A program made the position numbers and the translations under genes. The notes under the pieces are model-generated. The model was not told where the DNA came from and searched no databases. It saw only the letters and a list, made by a program, of their open reading frames with translations. DNA of 41,635 nucleotides from Litchfieldia alkalitelluris (GTDB lineage Bacteria > Bacillota > Bacilli > Bacillales > Salisediminibacteriaceae), in the NCBI RefSeq assembly GCF_002153425.1, contig NZ_KZ119600.1, forward strand, positions 4,475,795 to 4,517,429, written 5' to 3'. This document shows, piece by piece, positions 8,420-17,780 of this stretch. Each line of letters opens with the position of its first letter. Position 1 is the first letter of the stretch.

Positions 8420-8451
8420 CAACCGCCTTTCCTAATAGGTGAAGGCGGTTG
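8420..8451. terminator. bidirectional terminator hairpin
   Basis: CAACCGCCTT (8420-8429) and AAGGCGGTTG (8442-8451) form a perfect 10-bp stem with a 12-nt loop between two convergent genes. T-tracts are short on both sides, so efficiency is uncertain. Confidence 0.65.
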
Positions 8452-8475
8452 ATTTACCAGCTATTTCGTTTATAC

Positions 8476-8964
8476 TTAACGCCAATCATTAACTACGACT
8501 CGGTAGTTGTATCTCGGATTTACTTCATACAACTCCTCTTCAATCTCACGAATTCTGCTTTCTTTATCTACATTCTCTTGTCCTGCCATCGTATCATCAA
8601 GCATAACATTTACCCAAGCATGTCCTCCCATGAGAACAACCATACCTGGATTTACGCCTTCCATTCTATAAAGAACATCCTCGATCATATCCTGATCATC
8701 ACCAAAATCTTGATGTTCCTGAAGTGGCGAGCGGTAGCTGGTACCTGTTGAGTTTTGCTCTGTAACTGGATGATAAGGATCAGCCTGCTCTTCAATAGCA
8801 CCGTAATTAATAGGTCCTGGCCCCATTAATGCTGAACCCCAATCCTTGTGTTCAATTGGAGCTTCATTTGTATTTTGTCCCTGAACTTCTGGGGGATTTA
8901 CGTCGTCATTACAACCAGTAAAAATTAGGAGCAATAATCCTAATCCTGTTAAGGTATATTTCAT
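8476..8964 (-). CDS. Lipoprotein, possibly YhcN/YlaJ-type sporulation lipoprotein
   Basis: This 162-residue protein has a lipoprotein signal peptide: hydrophobic TGLGLLLLIF, then T-G-C with the lipidated cysteine at C18. A disordered, Asn/Pro/Glu-rich linker follows. The C-terminal part (MIEDVLYRMEGVNPGMVVLM, then GGHAWVNVML) resembles the pattern of YhcN/YlaJ sporulation lipoproteins, in which a predicted helix precedes a VVV-GN-AYVAV-like strand; this is an inference. The ATG at 8964 has AGGAGG eight bases upstream; a GTG three codons earlier overlaps that site. It sits alone, convergent with the CoA-disulfide reductase gene. Confidence 0.7.
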   Translation of the reverse strand: MKYTLTGLGLLLLIFTGCNDDVNPPEVQGQNTNEAPIEHKDWGSALMGPGPINYGAIEEQADPYHPVTEQNSTGTSYRSPLQEHQDFGDDQDMIEDVLYRMEGVNPGMVVLMGGHAWVNVMLDDTMAGQENVDKESRIREIEEELYEVNPRYNYRVVVNDWR

Positions 8965-9140
8965 GTTAAGCACCTCCTATACCCTATCTTTTCCTAAAAC
9001 ATTGATTTAGATACAAAAGGGGTAAAGGAAGTTACTTCTTCACTCCATTAAATTAGCCAACCCTCCAACACGAAAAAGGAAAAAGGGAATTATTGCTGAA
9101 CTCGCTGCAGGCTACTTGTTTTTTAATGTGTCGTCCATAT

Positions 9141-9177
9141 AAAAAAAGAAGCTAGCTGTACGTGAACTGCTAACTTC
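9141..9177 (-). terminator. intrinsic terminator of tdk
   Basis: On the minus strand GAAGTTAGC and GCTAGCTTC pair (one G:T) around a 12-nt loop, followed by seven T. It lies just after the tdk stop codon. Confidence 0.75.
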
Positions 9178-9191
9178 TCCTTTTTGCTAAT

Positions 9192-9815
9192 TTATATGGT
9201 CATTGATGATTCTTTTTCTTTTTTGTGAGTCATTGTAGGTTTTCCTGGTACTTCATGACAGTGACGGCAACGTGGCTCATAAGATTCAGACGCTCCAACT
9301 AGTATGATTGGATCATCATAGGAAGCTGGTTTTCCATTAATTAAACGTTGGGTACGACTAGCCGGCGAACCGCAAGTTAAACAGATGGCCTGTAACTTTG
9401 TTACCGTTTCAGCTAAAGCCATTAATGTAGGAACATGTCCAAATGGCTCTCCTCGGAAATCTTGATCTAATCCTGCAACTATAACACGAAGGTCTTGATC
9501 CGCTAATGCTTGGACAACATCAACGACATCTTCGTTAAAAAACTGGACTTCGTCTATTGCAACAACTTGAGTGTCTTTTTCTAATAAGTCCAATATAGAC
9601 GATGCCTTTTCAATCGGCATGGCATACACTTTATTGCCATTATGAGAAACAACTTCTTTTTCGCTATAACGATTATCTATTTGTGGTTTAAATACCTGGA
9701 CTTTTTGCCGACCATAGCTTGCCCTTCGAACACGACGAATGAGCTCCTCTGATTTCCCCGAAAACATACTTCCGCAAACTACTTCTAGCCAGCCTTCTCT
9801 CCTGGTCAAATGCAT
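9192..9815 (-). CDS. tdk: Thymidine kinase (type II)
   Basis: This 207-residue cytosolic salvage enzyme phosphorylates thymidine to dTMP with ATP. The P-loop GSMFSGKS is at 15-22, the catalytic base E89 lies in DEVQFF, and the zinc-binding cysteines are C145, C148, C183 and C186 (CLTC and CRHC). This is the type II architecture. It is followed at the 5' side by rpmE and rho, as in B. subtilis. Its own strong terminator lies just downstream. Confidence 0.96.
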   Translation of the reverse strand: MHLTRREGWLEVVCGSMFSGKSEELIRRVRRASYGRQKVQVFKPQIDNRYSEKEVVSHNGNKVYAMPIEKASSILDLLEKDTQVVAIDEVQFFNEDVVDVVQALADQDLRVIVAGLDQDFRGEPFGHVPTLMALAETVTKLQAICLTCGSPASRTQRLINGKPASYDDPIILVGASESYEPRCRHCHEVPGKPTMTHKKEKESSMTI

Positions 9816-10057
9816 AATAAGACTCTCTCCCTCAACTTGTTGTAAAAATACTATCCATTCTTTTTCACTCTTCTTATTATAGACAGGTTATAGCCTTGGA
9901 ACAATGGACTTTTCTCAGGGATTGTAGAAAAAGTTAGTATAGGTGCGATTTAAGGAGAATGTGGGCGTATGATGGAGAAAAAGGTTTCTGGAAGCTTTGT
10001 GGGAATTTATGGTGGAAGTGAAGCTGAAGCGCTGCCCAGGGCTAGCAAGTACCAATT

Positions 10058-10089
10058 AAAAAACAGACAAGGGAACATCCCTTGTCTGT
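10058..10089 (-). terminator. intrinsic terminator of rpmE2
   Basis: ACAGACAAGGGA and TCCCTTGTCTGT form a perfect 12-bp stem with a 3-nt loop; on the minus strand it is followed by six T. It lies 12 nt past the rpmE2 stop codon. Confidence 0.9.
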
Positions 10090-10100
10090 TAGTAAGTCAA

Positions 10101-10346
10101 TTACTTCATATTGTATTTCTTCTTGAATCGGTCTACACGGCCACCAGCATCGGCGAACTTTTGGCGTCCAGTATAGAATGGGTGAGAGTCAGAACTAACC
10201 TCTACAGTAAGCAATGGATAAGTGTTTCCATCTTCCCACTCGATTGTTTCACTAGAACCTTTTGTTGATCCGCTCAAGAACATAAAACCTGTACTTGTAT
10301 CCTTAAATACAACCTTTTGATACTTAGGGTGAATTTCTGGTTTCAT
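10101..10346 (-). CDS. rpmE2: 50S ribosomal protein L31 type B (bL31B)
   Basis: This 81-residue ribosomal protein of the L31 family has no cysteine, so it is the zinc-independent type B (YtiA/RpmE2-like) form. The family signature is visible as [20 protein letters not shown] at the start, and [20 protein letters not shown] then FKKKY near the end. It sits between rho and tdk, the place of the zinc-binding type A RpmE in B. subtilis. The ATG has AAGGAG ten bases upstream. No Zur-like operator was seen, which suggests constitutive expression. See the leader hairpins at 10397-10443. Confidence 0.93.
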   Translation of the reverse strand: MKPEIHPKYQKVVFKDTSTGFMFLSGSTKGSSETIEWEDGNTYPLLTVEVSSDSHPFYTGRQKFADAGGRVDRFKKKYNMK

Positions 10347-10396
10347 ATCTTTTCATCTCCTTCCGCCCTGAATCTCTCGAAACAGAGTTATCTATT

Positions 10397-10443
10397 TTGA
10401 TGTACAAAACATCAATTTTTATTAACAGTGTACTGTACATCAA
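10397..10443 (-). promoter_or_regulatory. Alternative hairpins in the rho-rpmE2 spacer
   Basis: On the minus strand, TTGATGTAC at 10443-10435 and TTGATGT at 10415-10409 can both pair with the single downstream arm GTACATCAA/ACATCAA ending at 10397. The two hairpins are mutually exclusive (9-10 bp with a long loop, or 7 bp with a 5-nt loop). The site lies about 50-100 nt before rpmE2. It may be a rho transcript end or an autoregulatory leader; no long T-tract follows on this strand. Confidence 0.45.
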
Positions 10444-10526
10444 TTTCACACATGTTGGAATTATACCAACTGGAGAAGCAATTTGCAATACTAGGAACGA
10501 CTATTTAAACAAGAAGTTTTTACCTC

Positions 10527-11801
10527 TTAAGTTCTTGTCCTAGGACGGCCTGCTTTGTCTTGCTCAAATGCCTTGAAAAACTCTTCGTTTGTCTTAGTAA
10601 GTCGTACTTTTTTCAAGAAGCGCTCAAGGAAGTCAGGCTGATCATTCATCGTTTTCCTCATAGCCCAAAGGTTTTCAATTTGCTCCTTAGGCAATAGCAT
10701 TTCTTCACGACGTGTTCCAGAACGGCGAATATCAATTGCAGGGAAAATACGGCGTTCAGAAAGCTTACGGTCAAGATGAAGTTCCATATTACCCGTCCCT
10801 TTAAACTCTTCGTAAATCACATCGTCCATTCGAGATCCCGTATCTACAAGGGCTGTTGCTAAGATTGTTAAGCTGCCCCCTTCTTCGATATTTCTCGCCG
10901 CACCGAAGAAACGCTTTGGACGGTGGAAACTTGCTGGATCAATACCACCAGAGAGAGTTCGTCCACTTGGTGGGATAACTAAGTTATACGCTCTTGCAAG
11001 ACGCGTAATACTATCCATTAAAATAACAACATCTTTTTTCGCTTCTACTAAACGTTGTGCGCGGTCTAGTACAAGTTCAGCTACTTTTATATGATTTTCT
11101 GGAACTTCATCAAAGGTAGAGCTTACAACTTCCCCTTTAATGGAACGCTCCATGTCGGTTACTTCCTCAGGACGCTCATCGATTAATAGAACGATTAACG
11201 TTACATCAGTGTGGTTTTCTGCAATGCTATTTGCCACCTCTTGTAATAGAAGTGTTTTACCAGCTTTAGGTGGTGCAACGATAAGACCACGTTGTCCAAA
11301 ACCTACTGGTGCAATCATATCTATAACTCGAGACGCCGCTTTTTTAGGTTCATATTCAAGCGTCATTTTTTTATCTGGATACAACGGTGTTAGCTGTGGA
11401 AAATGTGGTCTCTCCCTTGCTAAATCAGGATCTTCTCCATTTACCGCAGCAACTTGTAATAGTCCGTAATATCGCTCATTTTCCTTCGGCTTTCTTACTT
11501 TACCTGATACAGTATCCCCATTTCGTAATTCAAAACGTCGAATTTGCGAAGCGGAAATATAGATGTCCTGTGAACTAGGCTTGTACGTGGTGGAACGTAA
11601 AAAACCAAAGCCTTCAGAAGGAACAATCTCTAGAATTCCTTCCATAAACATTAAGTCTTCTTGCTCCGCTTGCTTTTTCAATATGGCAAAAATTAATTCC
11701 TTTTTCGTTAATTGACTGTAATAAGTAACTTTTAATTCTTTTGCCATCTTATATAAGTCCTTTAGAGTCATCTGCTCTAATTGCGTTAGGCCTACACCCA
11801 T
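10527..11801 (-). CDS. rho: Transcription termination factor Rho
   Basis: This is a 424-residue hexameric RNA-dependent ATPase/helicase that terminates untranslated and antisense transcripts. The N-terminal Rho-N helical domain (LKDLYKMAKELKVTYYSQLT) spans 13-40. The cold-shock RNA-binding domain contains GFGFLRS (64-70). The RecA-like motor has Walker A APPKAGKT (176-183) and Walker B VVILMDSITR. An upstream ATG at 11843 would add 14 residues. Neither start has a clear Shine-Dalgarno, but the start at 11801 aligns with B. subtilis Rho (about 427 residues). Confidence 0.95.
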   Translation of the reverse strand: MGVGLTQLEQMTLKDLYKMAKELKVTYYSQLTKKELIFAILKKQAEQEDLMFMEGILEIVPSEGFGFLRSTTYKPSSQDIYISASQIRRFELRNGDTVSGKVRKPKENERYYGLLQVAAVNGEDPDLARERPHFPQLTPLYPDKKMTLEYEPKKAASRVIDMIAPVGFGQRGLIVAPPKAGKTLLLQEVANSIAENHTDVTLIVLLIDERPEEVTDMERSIKGEVVSSTFDEVPENHIKVAELVLDRAQRLVEAKKDVVILMDSITRLARAYNLVIPPSGRTLSGGIDPASFHRPKRFFGAARNIEEGGSLTILATALVDTGSRMDDVIYEEFKGTGNMELHLDRKLSERRIFPAIDIRRSGTRREEMLLPKEQIENLWAMRKTMNDQPDFLERFLKKVRLTKTNEEFFKAFEQDKAGRPRTRT

Positions 11802-11843
11802 TAGTATCAACACACTTTCATTAATTTTTTTGTTTATAGTCAT

Positions 11844-12155
11844 ATAGATAAGAATGATATAATTTCACTTTTTTCATAAAAACGCTAGGATTGTCGTTCA
11901 ACTGTTTTATTTCTTAAACATATTTTAGATAATAATGTAATAGGTTGTTGAAAAAGTCAGTTGGATCACTGTGATGAGAATAAGGATAGCAGTTGAAGTA
12001 ACAGAGGTATTAATACGATGAAGTATGGTCATCGTTCACGCCGCTTTTATGTAAAAATTAATATGAATGAATTAGCGCTTGTTCACATTATAATATAATC
12101 ACAAATAATTTTATTAATCAAGTATTGAAAGTCTTGTGAACAAGTTAAATGGATA
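11844..12155 (-). promoter_or_regulatory. rho upstream region with candidate sigmaA promoter
   Basis: This is an AT-rich non-coding gap. On the minus strand TTGATT (12121-12116), an 18-bp spacer and TATATT (12097-12092) form a possible promoter for rho, with an overlapping TATAAT just downstream. The implied rho leader would be about 270 nt long. I see no other recognisable element. Confidence 0.35.
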
Positions 12156-12189
12156 AAAGAGGTGGCGGCGACCGAACAGCCACCTCTTT
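12156..12189 (-). terminator. terminator hairpin after glpX
   Basis: AAAGAGGTGGC (12156-12166) and GCCACCTCTTT (12179-12189) form an 11-bp stem with a 12-nt loop; on the minus strand it ends CTCTTTTAT. A second weaker stem (ATAAGCC with GGGCTTAT, about 12206-12237) precedes it. Confidence 0.7.
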
Positions 12190-12252
12190 CACATTTCACT
12201 AAAGATAAGCCTACAATGTTAAATGTCGGGCTTATGTTTTTAATTAATCATA

Positions 12253-13218
12253 TTACTTAATTACTAAGTCCGGCTTTTTAGTTAAAACATGAGTCCCATC
12301 AATGAAACGAACCGTTCCTGATTTTGCTCGCATAACTACGGACTGGGTTGTGCCAGTGGCGCCTTTATATTGGACACCCTTTAATAGTTCACCATCAGTA
12401 ACACCTGTGGCTGCAAAAATGGCATCGTCACCTTGGACTAAGTCATCCATTCTTAAAACACGGTTAATTTCATCAATCCCCATCGATTTACAGCGGGTTA
12501 ACTCTTCTTCGCTCTGTGGCAATAGTTTCCCTTGAATTTCTCCACCTAAACATTTTAGGGCAACTGCAGCTAAGACACCTTCTGGAGCTCCTCCAGAACC
12601 TAAAAGCATATCCACACCTGTATCATCAAATACAGTGTTTATTGCAGCAGCAACATCTCCATCGCCCATCAATTTGATACGGGCACCAGCTTCCCTTACT
12701 TCTTGGATATACTGTTGATGTCGCTTTCGATTTAATATGGCAACTACTAGGTCATCAATATCCTTGTTTTTCGCCCTCGCCACTGCTTTTAAGTTGTCAA
12801 AGACTGGTGCGTCGATATCAATTTGTCCTACTGCTTCTCTGCCTACTGCTATTTTGTCCATATACATGTCTGGTGCGTGGAGAAGCTTTCCATTGTCCGC
12901 AATCGCTATAACTGCCAGAGCATTCCATTGCCCGTTAGCAACGATATTCGTCCCTTCTAAAGGATCCACTGCCACATCCACTCTTGGACCATATCCGTTT
13001 CCTAACTTTTCACCAATATATAGCATTGGCGCTTCGTCCATTTCCCCTTCTCCGATAACCACTGTCCCTTTCATTGGTACAGTATCAAACACATCACGCA
13101 TCGCTTCTGTTGCAGCTTTGTCGGCCGCGTCCTTGTTCCCTCTTCCCATCCAACGTCCTGAAGCCAGCGCAGCCGCTTCCGTCACCCTAACTAGCTCCAT
13201 GGATAAACTTCTTTCCAT
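12253..13218 (-). CDS. glpX: Fructose-1,6-bisphosphatase class II
   Basis: This 321-residue GlpX-type phosphatase hydrolyses fructose-1,6-bisphosphate to fructose-6-phosphate in gluconeogenesis. The metal-binding motif DPLEGT lies at 85-90. [11 protein letters not shown] (57-67) and GSGGAPEG are also characteristic of this Li-sensitive phosphatase superfamily. B. subtilis YwjI occupies the same locus beside murA and rho. ATG has a G-rich Shine-Dalgarno (GGGGGAA) upstream. It is grouped with fba and transaldolase, giving a small carbohydrate block. Confidence 0.95.
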   Translation of the reverse strand: MERSLSMELVRVTEAAALASGRWMGRGNKDAADKAATEAMRDVFDTVPMKGTVVIGEGEMDEAPMLYIGEKLGNGYGPRVDVAVDPLEGTNIVANGQWNALAVIAIADNGKLLHAPDMYMDKIAVGREAVGQIDIDAPVFDNLKAVARAKNKDIDDLVVAILNRKRHQQYIQEVREAGARIKLMGDGDVAAAINTVFDDTGVDMLLGSGGAPEGVLAAVALKCLGGEIQGKLLPQSEEELTRCKSMGIDEINRVLRMDDLVQGDDAIFAATGVTDGELLKGVQYKGATGTTQSVVMRAKSGTVRFIDGTHVLTKKPDLVIK

Positions 13219-13296
13219 TACATTTCCCCCAATTTTAGTCGTTCTCCCTGGACTAAGATGTTATATAACAACTACACTCTATATTATAACACTACA

Positions 13297-14586
13297 TTAT
13301 GAATTTTCTATCTCTGATAACTCTTTTTCACTAAGTTTTTCACGCCAAATGTTTGCACCTAACCCGATCAGCTTTTCTTCCAAGCCACCGTACCCACGGT
13401 CAATATGCTCTACCCCAGTAATTTCAGTAACCCCGTCTGCCATTAACCCTGCTACGACTAAGGCAGCACCTGCTCGTAGATCGCTCGCACGTACTGTCGC
13501 ACCTTGAAGGGTTGAACCTCCATTAATTAAAGCAGAGCGTCCTTCAACCTTAATATTTGCTCCCATTCTTCTTAGTTCATCAATATGTTTAAATCTTGCA
13601 TTATATATCGTGTCTGTTACCATACTTGATCCTTCTGCTCTCGTCAGCAAGCTCGTAAATGGCTGCTGTAAATCCGTTGGAAAACCTGGGTATACAAGTG
13701 TTTTCACATCTACACCTTGAAGTCCCTTATGATTGGCTCGTACTAAAATAGAGTCATCTTCCTCCTCAATCATGACACCCATTTCCCTAAGCTTTGCAAT
13801 TAATGATTCCACATGATCAGGAATAACATTGTCAATGAGGACAGATTCACCCATTGCTGAGGCCATGATAATGAAAGTTCCAGCTTCAATTCTGTCTGGA
13901 ATGATGGAGTGTCTACAACCATGAAGCTCATCCACACCGTCAATACGAATAACGTTGGTTCCAGCCCCTTTGATATTTGCCCCCATACTTGAAAGAAGTG
14001 TTGCTACATCAATAATTTCTGGCTCTTTTGCTGCATTTTCTATAATCGTCCTGCCTTTTGCCCTTACAGCAGCCAGCATGATATTAATGGTTGCTCCAAC
14101 ACTAACCACATCTAAATAAATTCTTGCACCAATGAGCTCATCTGCCTGTAAATAAATTGCGCCTTGTTCATTTGTCACTTTAGCACCTAGTGCCTCAAAA
14201 CCTTTAATATGTTGGTCAATTGGTCTAGGTCCTAAATTACAGCCTCCAGGCAGTCCAATGACAGCCTTCTTAAATTTACCAAGCATTGCTCCCATCATAT
14301 AATATGATGCACGTAGTTTTTTAACTCGGCCATTTGGAAGTGGCATAGCAAACATCTTTTCAGGGTGAATTTCCAATGTGCCTCCTGAAAGATTCGTGCT
14401 ACCCCCTATTTCCTCCAGTAATTCTGATAAGATTGTTACGTCGGAAATGTTAGGAAGATTGTCTATGATGACTGGAGAATCTGCTAAAATTGCGGCTGGT
14501 ATAAGTGCCACTGCGCTATTCTTCGCTCCACTGACTTGAACAGTTCCATTTAGAGGATGTCCACCTTCAATCATTAGTTTTTCCAT
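13297..14586 (-). CDS. murA: UDP-N-acetylglucosamine 1-carboxyvinyltransferase (MurA2/MurAB type)
   Basis: This 429-residue enzyme transfers enolpyruvate from PEP to UDP-GlcNAc, the first committed step of peptidoglycan synthesis, in the cytoplasm. KN at 22-23 ([10 protein letters not shown]) and the catalytic C116 in [16 protein letters not shown] are present, so fosfomycin sensitivity is expected. Its position between glpX and transaldolase corresponds to the second B. subtilis paralogue (murAB/murZ). A start eight codons upstream is open, but the family begins at MEKL. Shine-Dalgarno spacing is loose for both. Confidence 0.94.
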   Translation of the reverse strand: MEKLMIEGGHPLNGTVQVSGAKNSAVALIPAAILADSPVIIDNLPNISDVTILSELLEEIGGSTNLSGGTLEIHPEKMFAMPLPNGRVKKLRASYYMMGAMLGKFKKAVIGLPGGCNLGPRPIDQHIKGFEALGAKVTNEQGAIYLQADELIGARIYLDVVSVGATINIMLAAVRAKGRTIIENAAKEPEIIDVATLLSSMGANIKGAGTNVIRIDGVDELHGCRHSIIPDRIEAGTFIIMASAMGESVLIDNVIPDHVESLIAKLREMGVMIEEEDDSILVRANHKGLQGVDVKTLVYPGFPTDLQQPFTSLLTRAEGSSMVTDTIYNARFKHIDELRRMGANIKVEGRSALINGGSTLQGATVRASDLRAGAALVVAGLMADGVTEITGVEHIDRGYGGLEEKLIGLGANIWREKLSEKELSEIENS

Positions 14587-14857
14587 AATATGATGCTTCC
14601 CTTCTGTCATTCTAAGTTTGACCTTAATATTTAGGTTACCGTGAAAATCGATTTTGTTGGTATAAACTACAGTCTACTCGCATTCCATTTGTTCCAACAA
14701 AATATAACTTTGTATTTGTTCATTCGAACATTCTATTGGTCCTTTGTCCATATTTAAATCCTATCATAAAACTAATGTTATCTACCATTTTATACGTGAA
14801 AAAGTCTTTTTAGACGTGGTAATAAAAAGTAAGTCATTACTTATGTAAGCTAGTTTG

Positions 14858-14944
14858 CTTGTTCCATAATGTAACCTAGCTTGTTCCACGATATGAGCTG
14901 CTTGTTCCATAATGAAACCTAGCTTGTTTCACGATGTGATCTAT
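14858..14944. repeat. alternating 21/22-bp tandem repeat
   Basis: Four units beginning CTTGTTCCA (or CTTGTTTCA) start at 14858, 14880, 14901 and 14923. Units 1 and 3 (CTTGTTCCATAATG...ACCTAG) resemble each other, and units 2 and 4 (with ACGAT.TGA) resemble each other, giving a 43-bp dimer repeated twice. They are non-coding. Confidence 0.75.
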
Positions 14945-15040
14945 ACTCTTTGCAGTGATCAGTGGGAATTGGTCAGTCGGCACTGGTTACTGGCAGTGGT
15001 CAGTGTGCACGATCACTAGGCACTAGTCACTGGAAAAAAG
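14945..15040. repeat. CAGTG/CACTG-rich low-complexity segment
   Basis: The segment is built of short motifs such as CAGTG, GGTCAGT and CACTGG in both orientations, able to form many alternative small hairpins. From 14587 to 14857 the rest of this gap is AT-rich and presumably carries the murA promoter; nothing firmer is seen. Confidence 0.5.
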
Positions 15041-15080
15041 TACTTTTATTAATGTGTTTTTATGCTTGTCTTCTTTATTA

Positions 15081-15127
15081 ATGAAGGAAAAAGCATCTTA
15101 TATGTGGTAAGATACTTTTTCCTTCAT
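15081..15127 (-). terminator. long-stem terminator after transaldolase
   Basis: ATGAAGGAAAAAG (15081-15093) pairs with CTTTTTCCTTCAT (15115-15127), and the inner arms ATCTTA and TAAGAT pair around a 7-nt loop. The T-rich arm after the inner stem acts as the U-tract on the minus strand, and the symmetry suggests bidirectional function. Confidence 0.8.
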
Positions 15128-15137
15128 TCATTTTTAA

Positions 15138-15785
15138 TTATTTATTCGCACTTTCCCAATCGCTTAAAAATTTTTCAATTCCCGAGTCAGTTAAAGGGTG
15201 CTTTACTAGCTGATGGATAACCTTTAATGGAACAGTGGCAATATGAGCGCCCCGAAGTGCTGACTCTGTTACATGCTGTGGATGTCTAATAGATGCAGCT
15301 ATAATTTCAGTATCAATACCATGTAGGTCAAAAATTTCAGCAATCGTTGATACGAGGTCCAATCCATCGTGTCCAATATCATCCAATCTACCTAGGAATG
15401 GTGAAACATATGTTGCTCCTGCCCTTGCTGCTAGTAAGGCTTGGTTAGCAGAAAAAATCAAGGTTACATTTGTTTTAATATTTTTTTCGCTGAATGTCCG
15501 AACTGCCTTCAGCCCTTCACTAGTCATAGGAACCTTAATGGTGATATTTGGTGCGATTGCAGCCAATTCTTCCCCTTCTTTAATCATACCTGGAGCATCT
15601 AATGCTACTACTTCTGCACTAACTGATCCTTCTGTGACGACGCTTGTGATTTCCTTTAGGCGTTCTTGAAAGTCCACCCCTTCTTTTGCAACCAAGGATG
15701 GATTTGTAGTGACACCAGAGAGTATTCCTAGTTCATGTGCCTCTTGAATTTCTTCTAAATTCGCAGTATCAATGAAAAACTTCAT
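15138..15785 (-). CDS. tal: Transaldolase / fructose-6-phosphate aldolase family protein
   Basis: This is a 215-residue small TalC/FSA-type aldolase with the size of B. subtilis YwjH. It probably acts as a transaldolase in the non-oxidative pentose phosphate pathway; FSA activity is the alternative. [13 protein letters not shown] is the typical start, and the Schiff-base lysine is K84 in NITIKVPMT. The reading frame is open far upstream, but AAGGAGTG lies five bases before the chosen ATG. It sits between murA and fba, linked functionally to fba and glpX. Confidence 0.93.
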   Translation of the reverse strand: MKFFIDTANLEEIQEAHELGILSGVTTNPSLVAKEGVDFQERLKEITSVVTEGSVSAEVVALDAPGMIKEGEELAAIAPNITIKVPMTSEGLKAVRTFSEKNIKTNVTLIFSANQALLAARAGATYVSPFLGRLDDIGHDGLDLVSTIAEIFDLHGIDTEIIAASIRHPQHVTESALRGAHIATVPLKVIHQLVKHPLTDSGIEKFLSDWESANK

Positions 15786-15935
15786 GCTATCACTCCTTAT
15801 GGAATTATGATAACGCTTACTGTTATCCGAAGATTTCGACTTATTTCTGCAAAAAATCTGAGTTGGCTGTATCCTACTATCACTAAAACATATGATAGGA
15901 TCAGATGTAGCCAACCCATTATAATTAAAATCTTT

Positions 15936-16074
15936 AGTAAAGTTGATTTTCTCTCCAGGTACTCGCTTTCCGCGGGCGGCTGGTGAGCCTCCTTGATGCT
16001 TCGCATCTGCGGGGTCTCACCCCTGCCTTTGCTCCCGCAGGAGTCTCGTACCTTCTGCTCAATCAACTTTTACT
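15936..16074. repeat. structured intergenic repeat element, copy 1 (139 bp)
   Basis: A GC-rich element bounded by inverted ends AGTAAAGTTGATT (15936-15948) and AATCAACTTTTACT (16061-16074). Inside, GGTGAG (15982-15987) pairs with CTCACC (16016-16021), GATGC-TTC-GCATC forms a hairpin, and CTCC-CGCA-GGAG forms another. A decayed second copy is at 36646-36841. Similar CCGCGGGC/GAGGCTCACC/CCTGCGGGAG-type elements are, from memory, abundant between genes in Bacillus genomes. It lies 23 nt past the fba stop codon and could also act as a transcript end. Confidence 0.8.
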
Positions 16075-16097
16075 AATTTATATTCTTATGAAAAAAA

Positions 16098-16961
16098 TTA
16101 AGCTTTATTTGAAGAACCGAATTCTCTCATTTTTCCGATTACTGTTTCTTTAATCGTGTCACGAGCTGGTCCTAAGAATTTACGTGGGTCAATCATATCT
16201 GGGTTTGCATCAAGTACTTCGCGAACAGTTTTTGTAGAAGTGATTTGGTTCTCAGTGTTCACGTTGATTTTTGCAGTTCCAAGAGAGATTGCTTTTTGGA
16301 TGTCCTTTAAAGGAATTCCTGTACCACCGTGAAGAACTAATGGTACACCAGTAAGATTCATAACTTCTTCCATACGGTCGAAGCCTAGGTTTGGTTCACC
16401 TTTGTATGGTCCATGTACAGAACCTAAAGCAGGTGCAAAGCAGTCTACTCCAGTTTCACGCACTAATTGGTCACACTCAGATGGAATTGCATATGCAGCT
16501 TCTGCATCATCAACAACTAAGTCGTCTTCTTGTCCACCAATACGGCCTAATTCTGCTTCAACAGAAACACCGATTGTGTGAGCTACGTCTACAACTTGCT
16601 TAGTGATAGCAATGTTCTCTTCTAATGGGTGGTGAGATCCATCGATCATTACAGATGTGAATCCAGCATACATTGCTTCCACACACTTTTCGAAGCTTGA
16701 ACCATGGTCTAAATGAATTGCCACTGGTACAGTGGTTTCGTAGTCAGCCATAAGACCTTCAACGATCTGTACAATTGTGAAGAATCCACCCATGTAACGA
16801 GCAGCCCCTTCAGATACCCCAAGAATTACTGGAGAGTTCTCTTCTTGTGCTGCTTGTAGGATTGCTTGTGTATACTCTAGGTTGTTGATGTTGAATTGTC
16901 CTACTGCATAACCTTCTGACTTTGCTTTTTCAAGCATTTCTTTCATTGATACTAAAGGCAT
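16098..16961 (-). CDS. fbaA: Fructose-bisphosphate aldolase class II
   Basis: This 287-residue zinc-dependent aldolase cleaves fructose-1,6-bisphosphate to glyceraldehyde-3-phosphate and dihydroxyacetone phosphate, and runs in reverse in gluconeogenesis. The catalytic aspartate and zinc histidine are D85 and H86 in [11 protein letters not shown]. Further zinc ligands lie in GSVHGPYKG and LHGGTGIPL. The start has an excellent AAGGAGG. It sits between spo0F and transaldolase, as in B. subtilis. Confidence 0.97.
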   Translation of the reverse strand: MPLVSMKEMLEKAKSEGYAVGQFNINNLEYTQAILQAAQEENSPVILGVSEGAARYMGGFFTIVQIVEGLMADYETTVPVAIHLDHGSSFEKCVEAMYAGFTSVMIDGSHHPLEENIAITKQVVDVAHTIGVSVEAELGRIGGQEDDLVVDDAEAAYAIPSECDQLVRETGVDCFAPALGSVHGPYKGEPNLGFDRMEEVMNLTGVPLVLHGGTGIPLKDIQKAISLGTAKINVNTENQITSTKTVREVLDANPDMIDPRKFLGPARDTIKETVIGKMREFGSSNKA

Positions 16962-17123
16962 TCGTAAATCCTCCTTATACTTTCACTACTTATTCGCCTT
17001 CCAAAGAAAATGGCGTTTTTTTCACTACACACATACAAACGTCAGTGATAATATTTGCAAAAATAGAGCAGTTTATCCCAGTCATTTGTATGGTTCGGAC
17101 GTGTATTTCGGTAAAAACGACGT

Positions 17124-17155
17124 GAAAAAGGCCATGAACCTAATTGGGTCATAGC
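17124..17155 (-). terminator. terminator between spo0F and fba
   Basis: On the minus strand GCTATGACCC and GGTTCATGGC form a mostly paired 10-bp stem around AATTA, followed by CTTTTTC. It lies about 105 nt downstream of spo0F. The rest of the gap to fba is AT-rich promoter-like sequence. Confidence 0.6.
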
Positions 17156-17259
17156 AATGTAACCATTCACCAGGTTGACTAACACAACCATTATAGCATA
17201 GTAATGATGTATTACACGTGATATTTCTAACGAATTAGTACTTTTTCACATATTTATTA

Positions 17260-17634
17260 TTAACTTTTTGTGACATTCAAGAAATTTCTTACTTCATTGC
17301 GCACTTCATCAATATCGAACGGCTTTGCAAAATGAGTGAGTGCACCTAAATTCATTGCTTCATTAATCATTTCCAGTTCCCCGTAGGCAGTCATCATAAT
17401 AACCTCAGACTTAGCACCCATTTTCTTGATTTCCCTCAGTATTTCAAGACCATCCATTCCAGGAATTTTCATATCTAAAAGTATTAAATCTGGCTCTTCG
17501 TCTTCCACCAGCTTTAAAGCCTGTTTTCCATTAGAGGCCTGCATTGTTTTGTAGCCATCTTTTTCAAAAACTTCATTTAATAATACTCTAATCCCGAATT
17601 GATCATCTACAATAAGCAATTTTCGGTTTTCCAC
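17260..17634 (-). CDS. spo0F: Sporulation phosphorelay response regulator Spo0F
   Basis: This 124-residue single-domain receiver shuttles phosphate from sporulation kinases to Spo0B and on to Spo0A. The acidic pocket D10-D11, phospho-acceptor D54 ([12 protein letters not shown]), MTAYG with the conserved Thr, and the lysine in HFAKPFD are all present, and there is no output domain. An ATG five codons upstream lacks a ribosome binding site, while GGGGGAG lies six bases before the GTG chosen here, giving the exact B. subtilis length. A possible sigmaH-like AGAAGG...GAAAT lies upstream but is weak. Confidence 0.95.
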   Translation of the reverse strand: MENRKLLIVDDQFGIRVLLNEVFEKDGYKTMQASNGKQALKLVEDEEPDLILLDMKIPGMDGLEILREIKKMGAKSEVIMMTAYGELEMINEAMNLGALTHFAKPFDIDEVRNEVRNFLNVTKS

Positions 17635-17780
17635 ACGACACTCCCCCATCCGACTATTTTATTATATATTTTTATCTTGAGTGATGGACCTATTACGCTA
17701 CTTAATACATTTCTATATAACTGGAAAAAAACCTTCTTTTATTTAAAATATTTTATAAATTCATCCTAAAGTTAACAATG

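Noticed and set aside
9969-10268. 99-codon plus-strand frame opposite rpmE2
   Set aside because: It runs through the rpmE2 terminator and antisense to rpmE2. The peptide has no recognisable character, and the ribosome binding site is too far from the ATG.
10347-10526. Zur operator before rpmE2
   Set aside because: No sequence close to the TCGTAAT-n-ATTACGA type palindrome was found.
15797-16066. 89-codon minus-strand frame upstream of transaldolase
   Set aside because: It runs through the structured repeat element and the transaldolase promoter region; the composition is that of the repeat.
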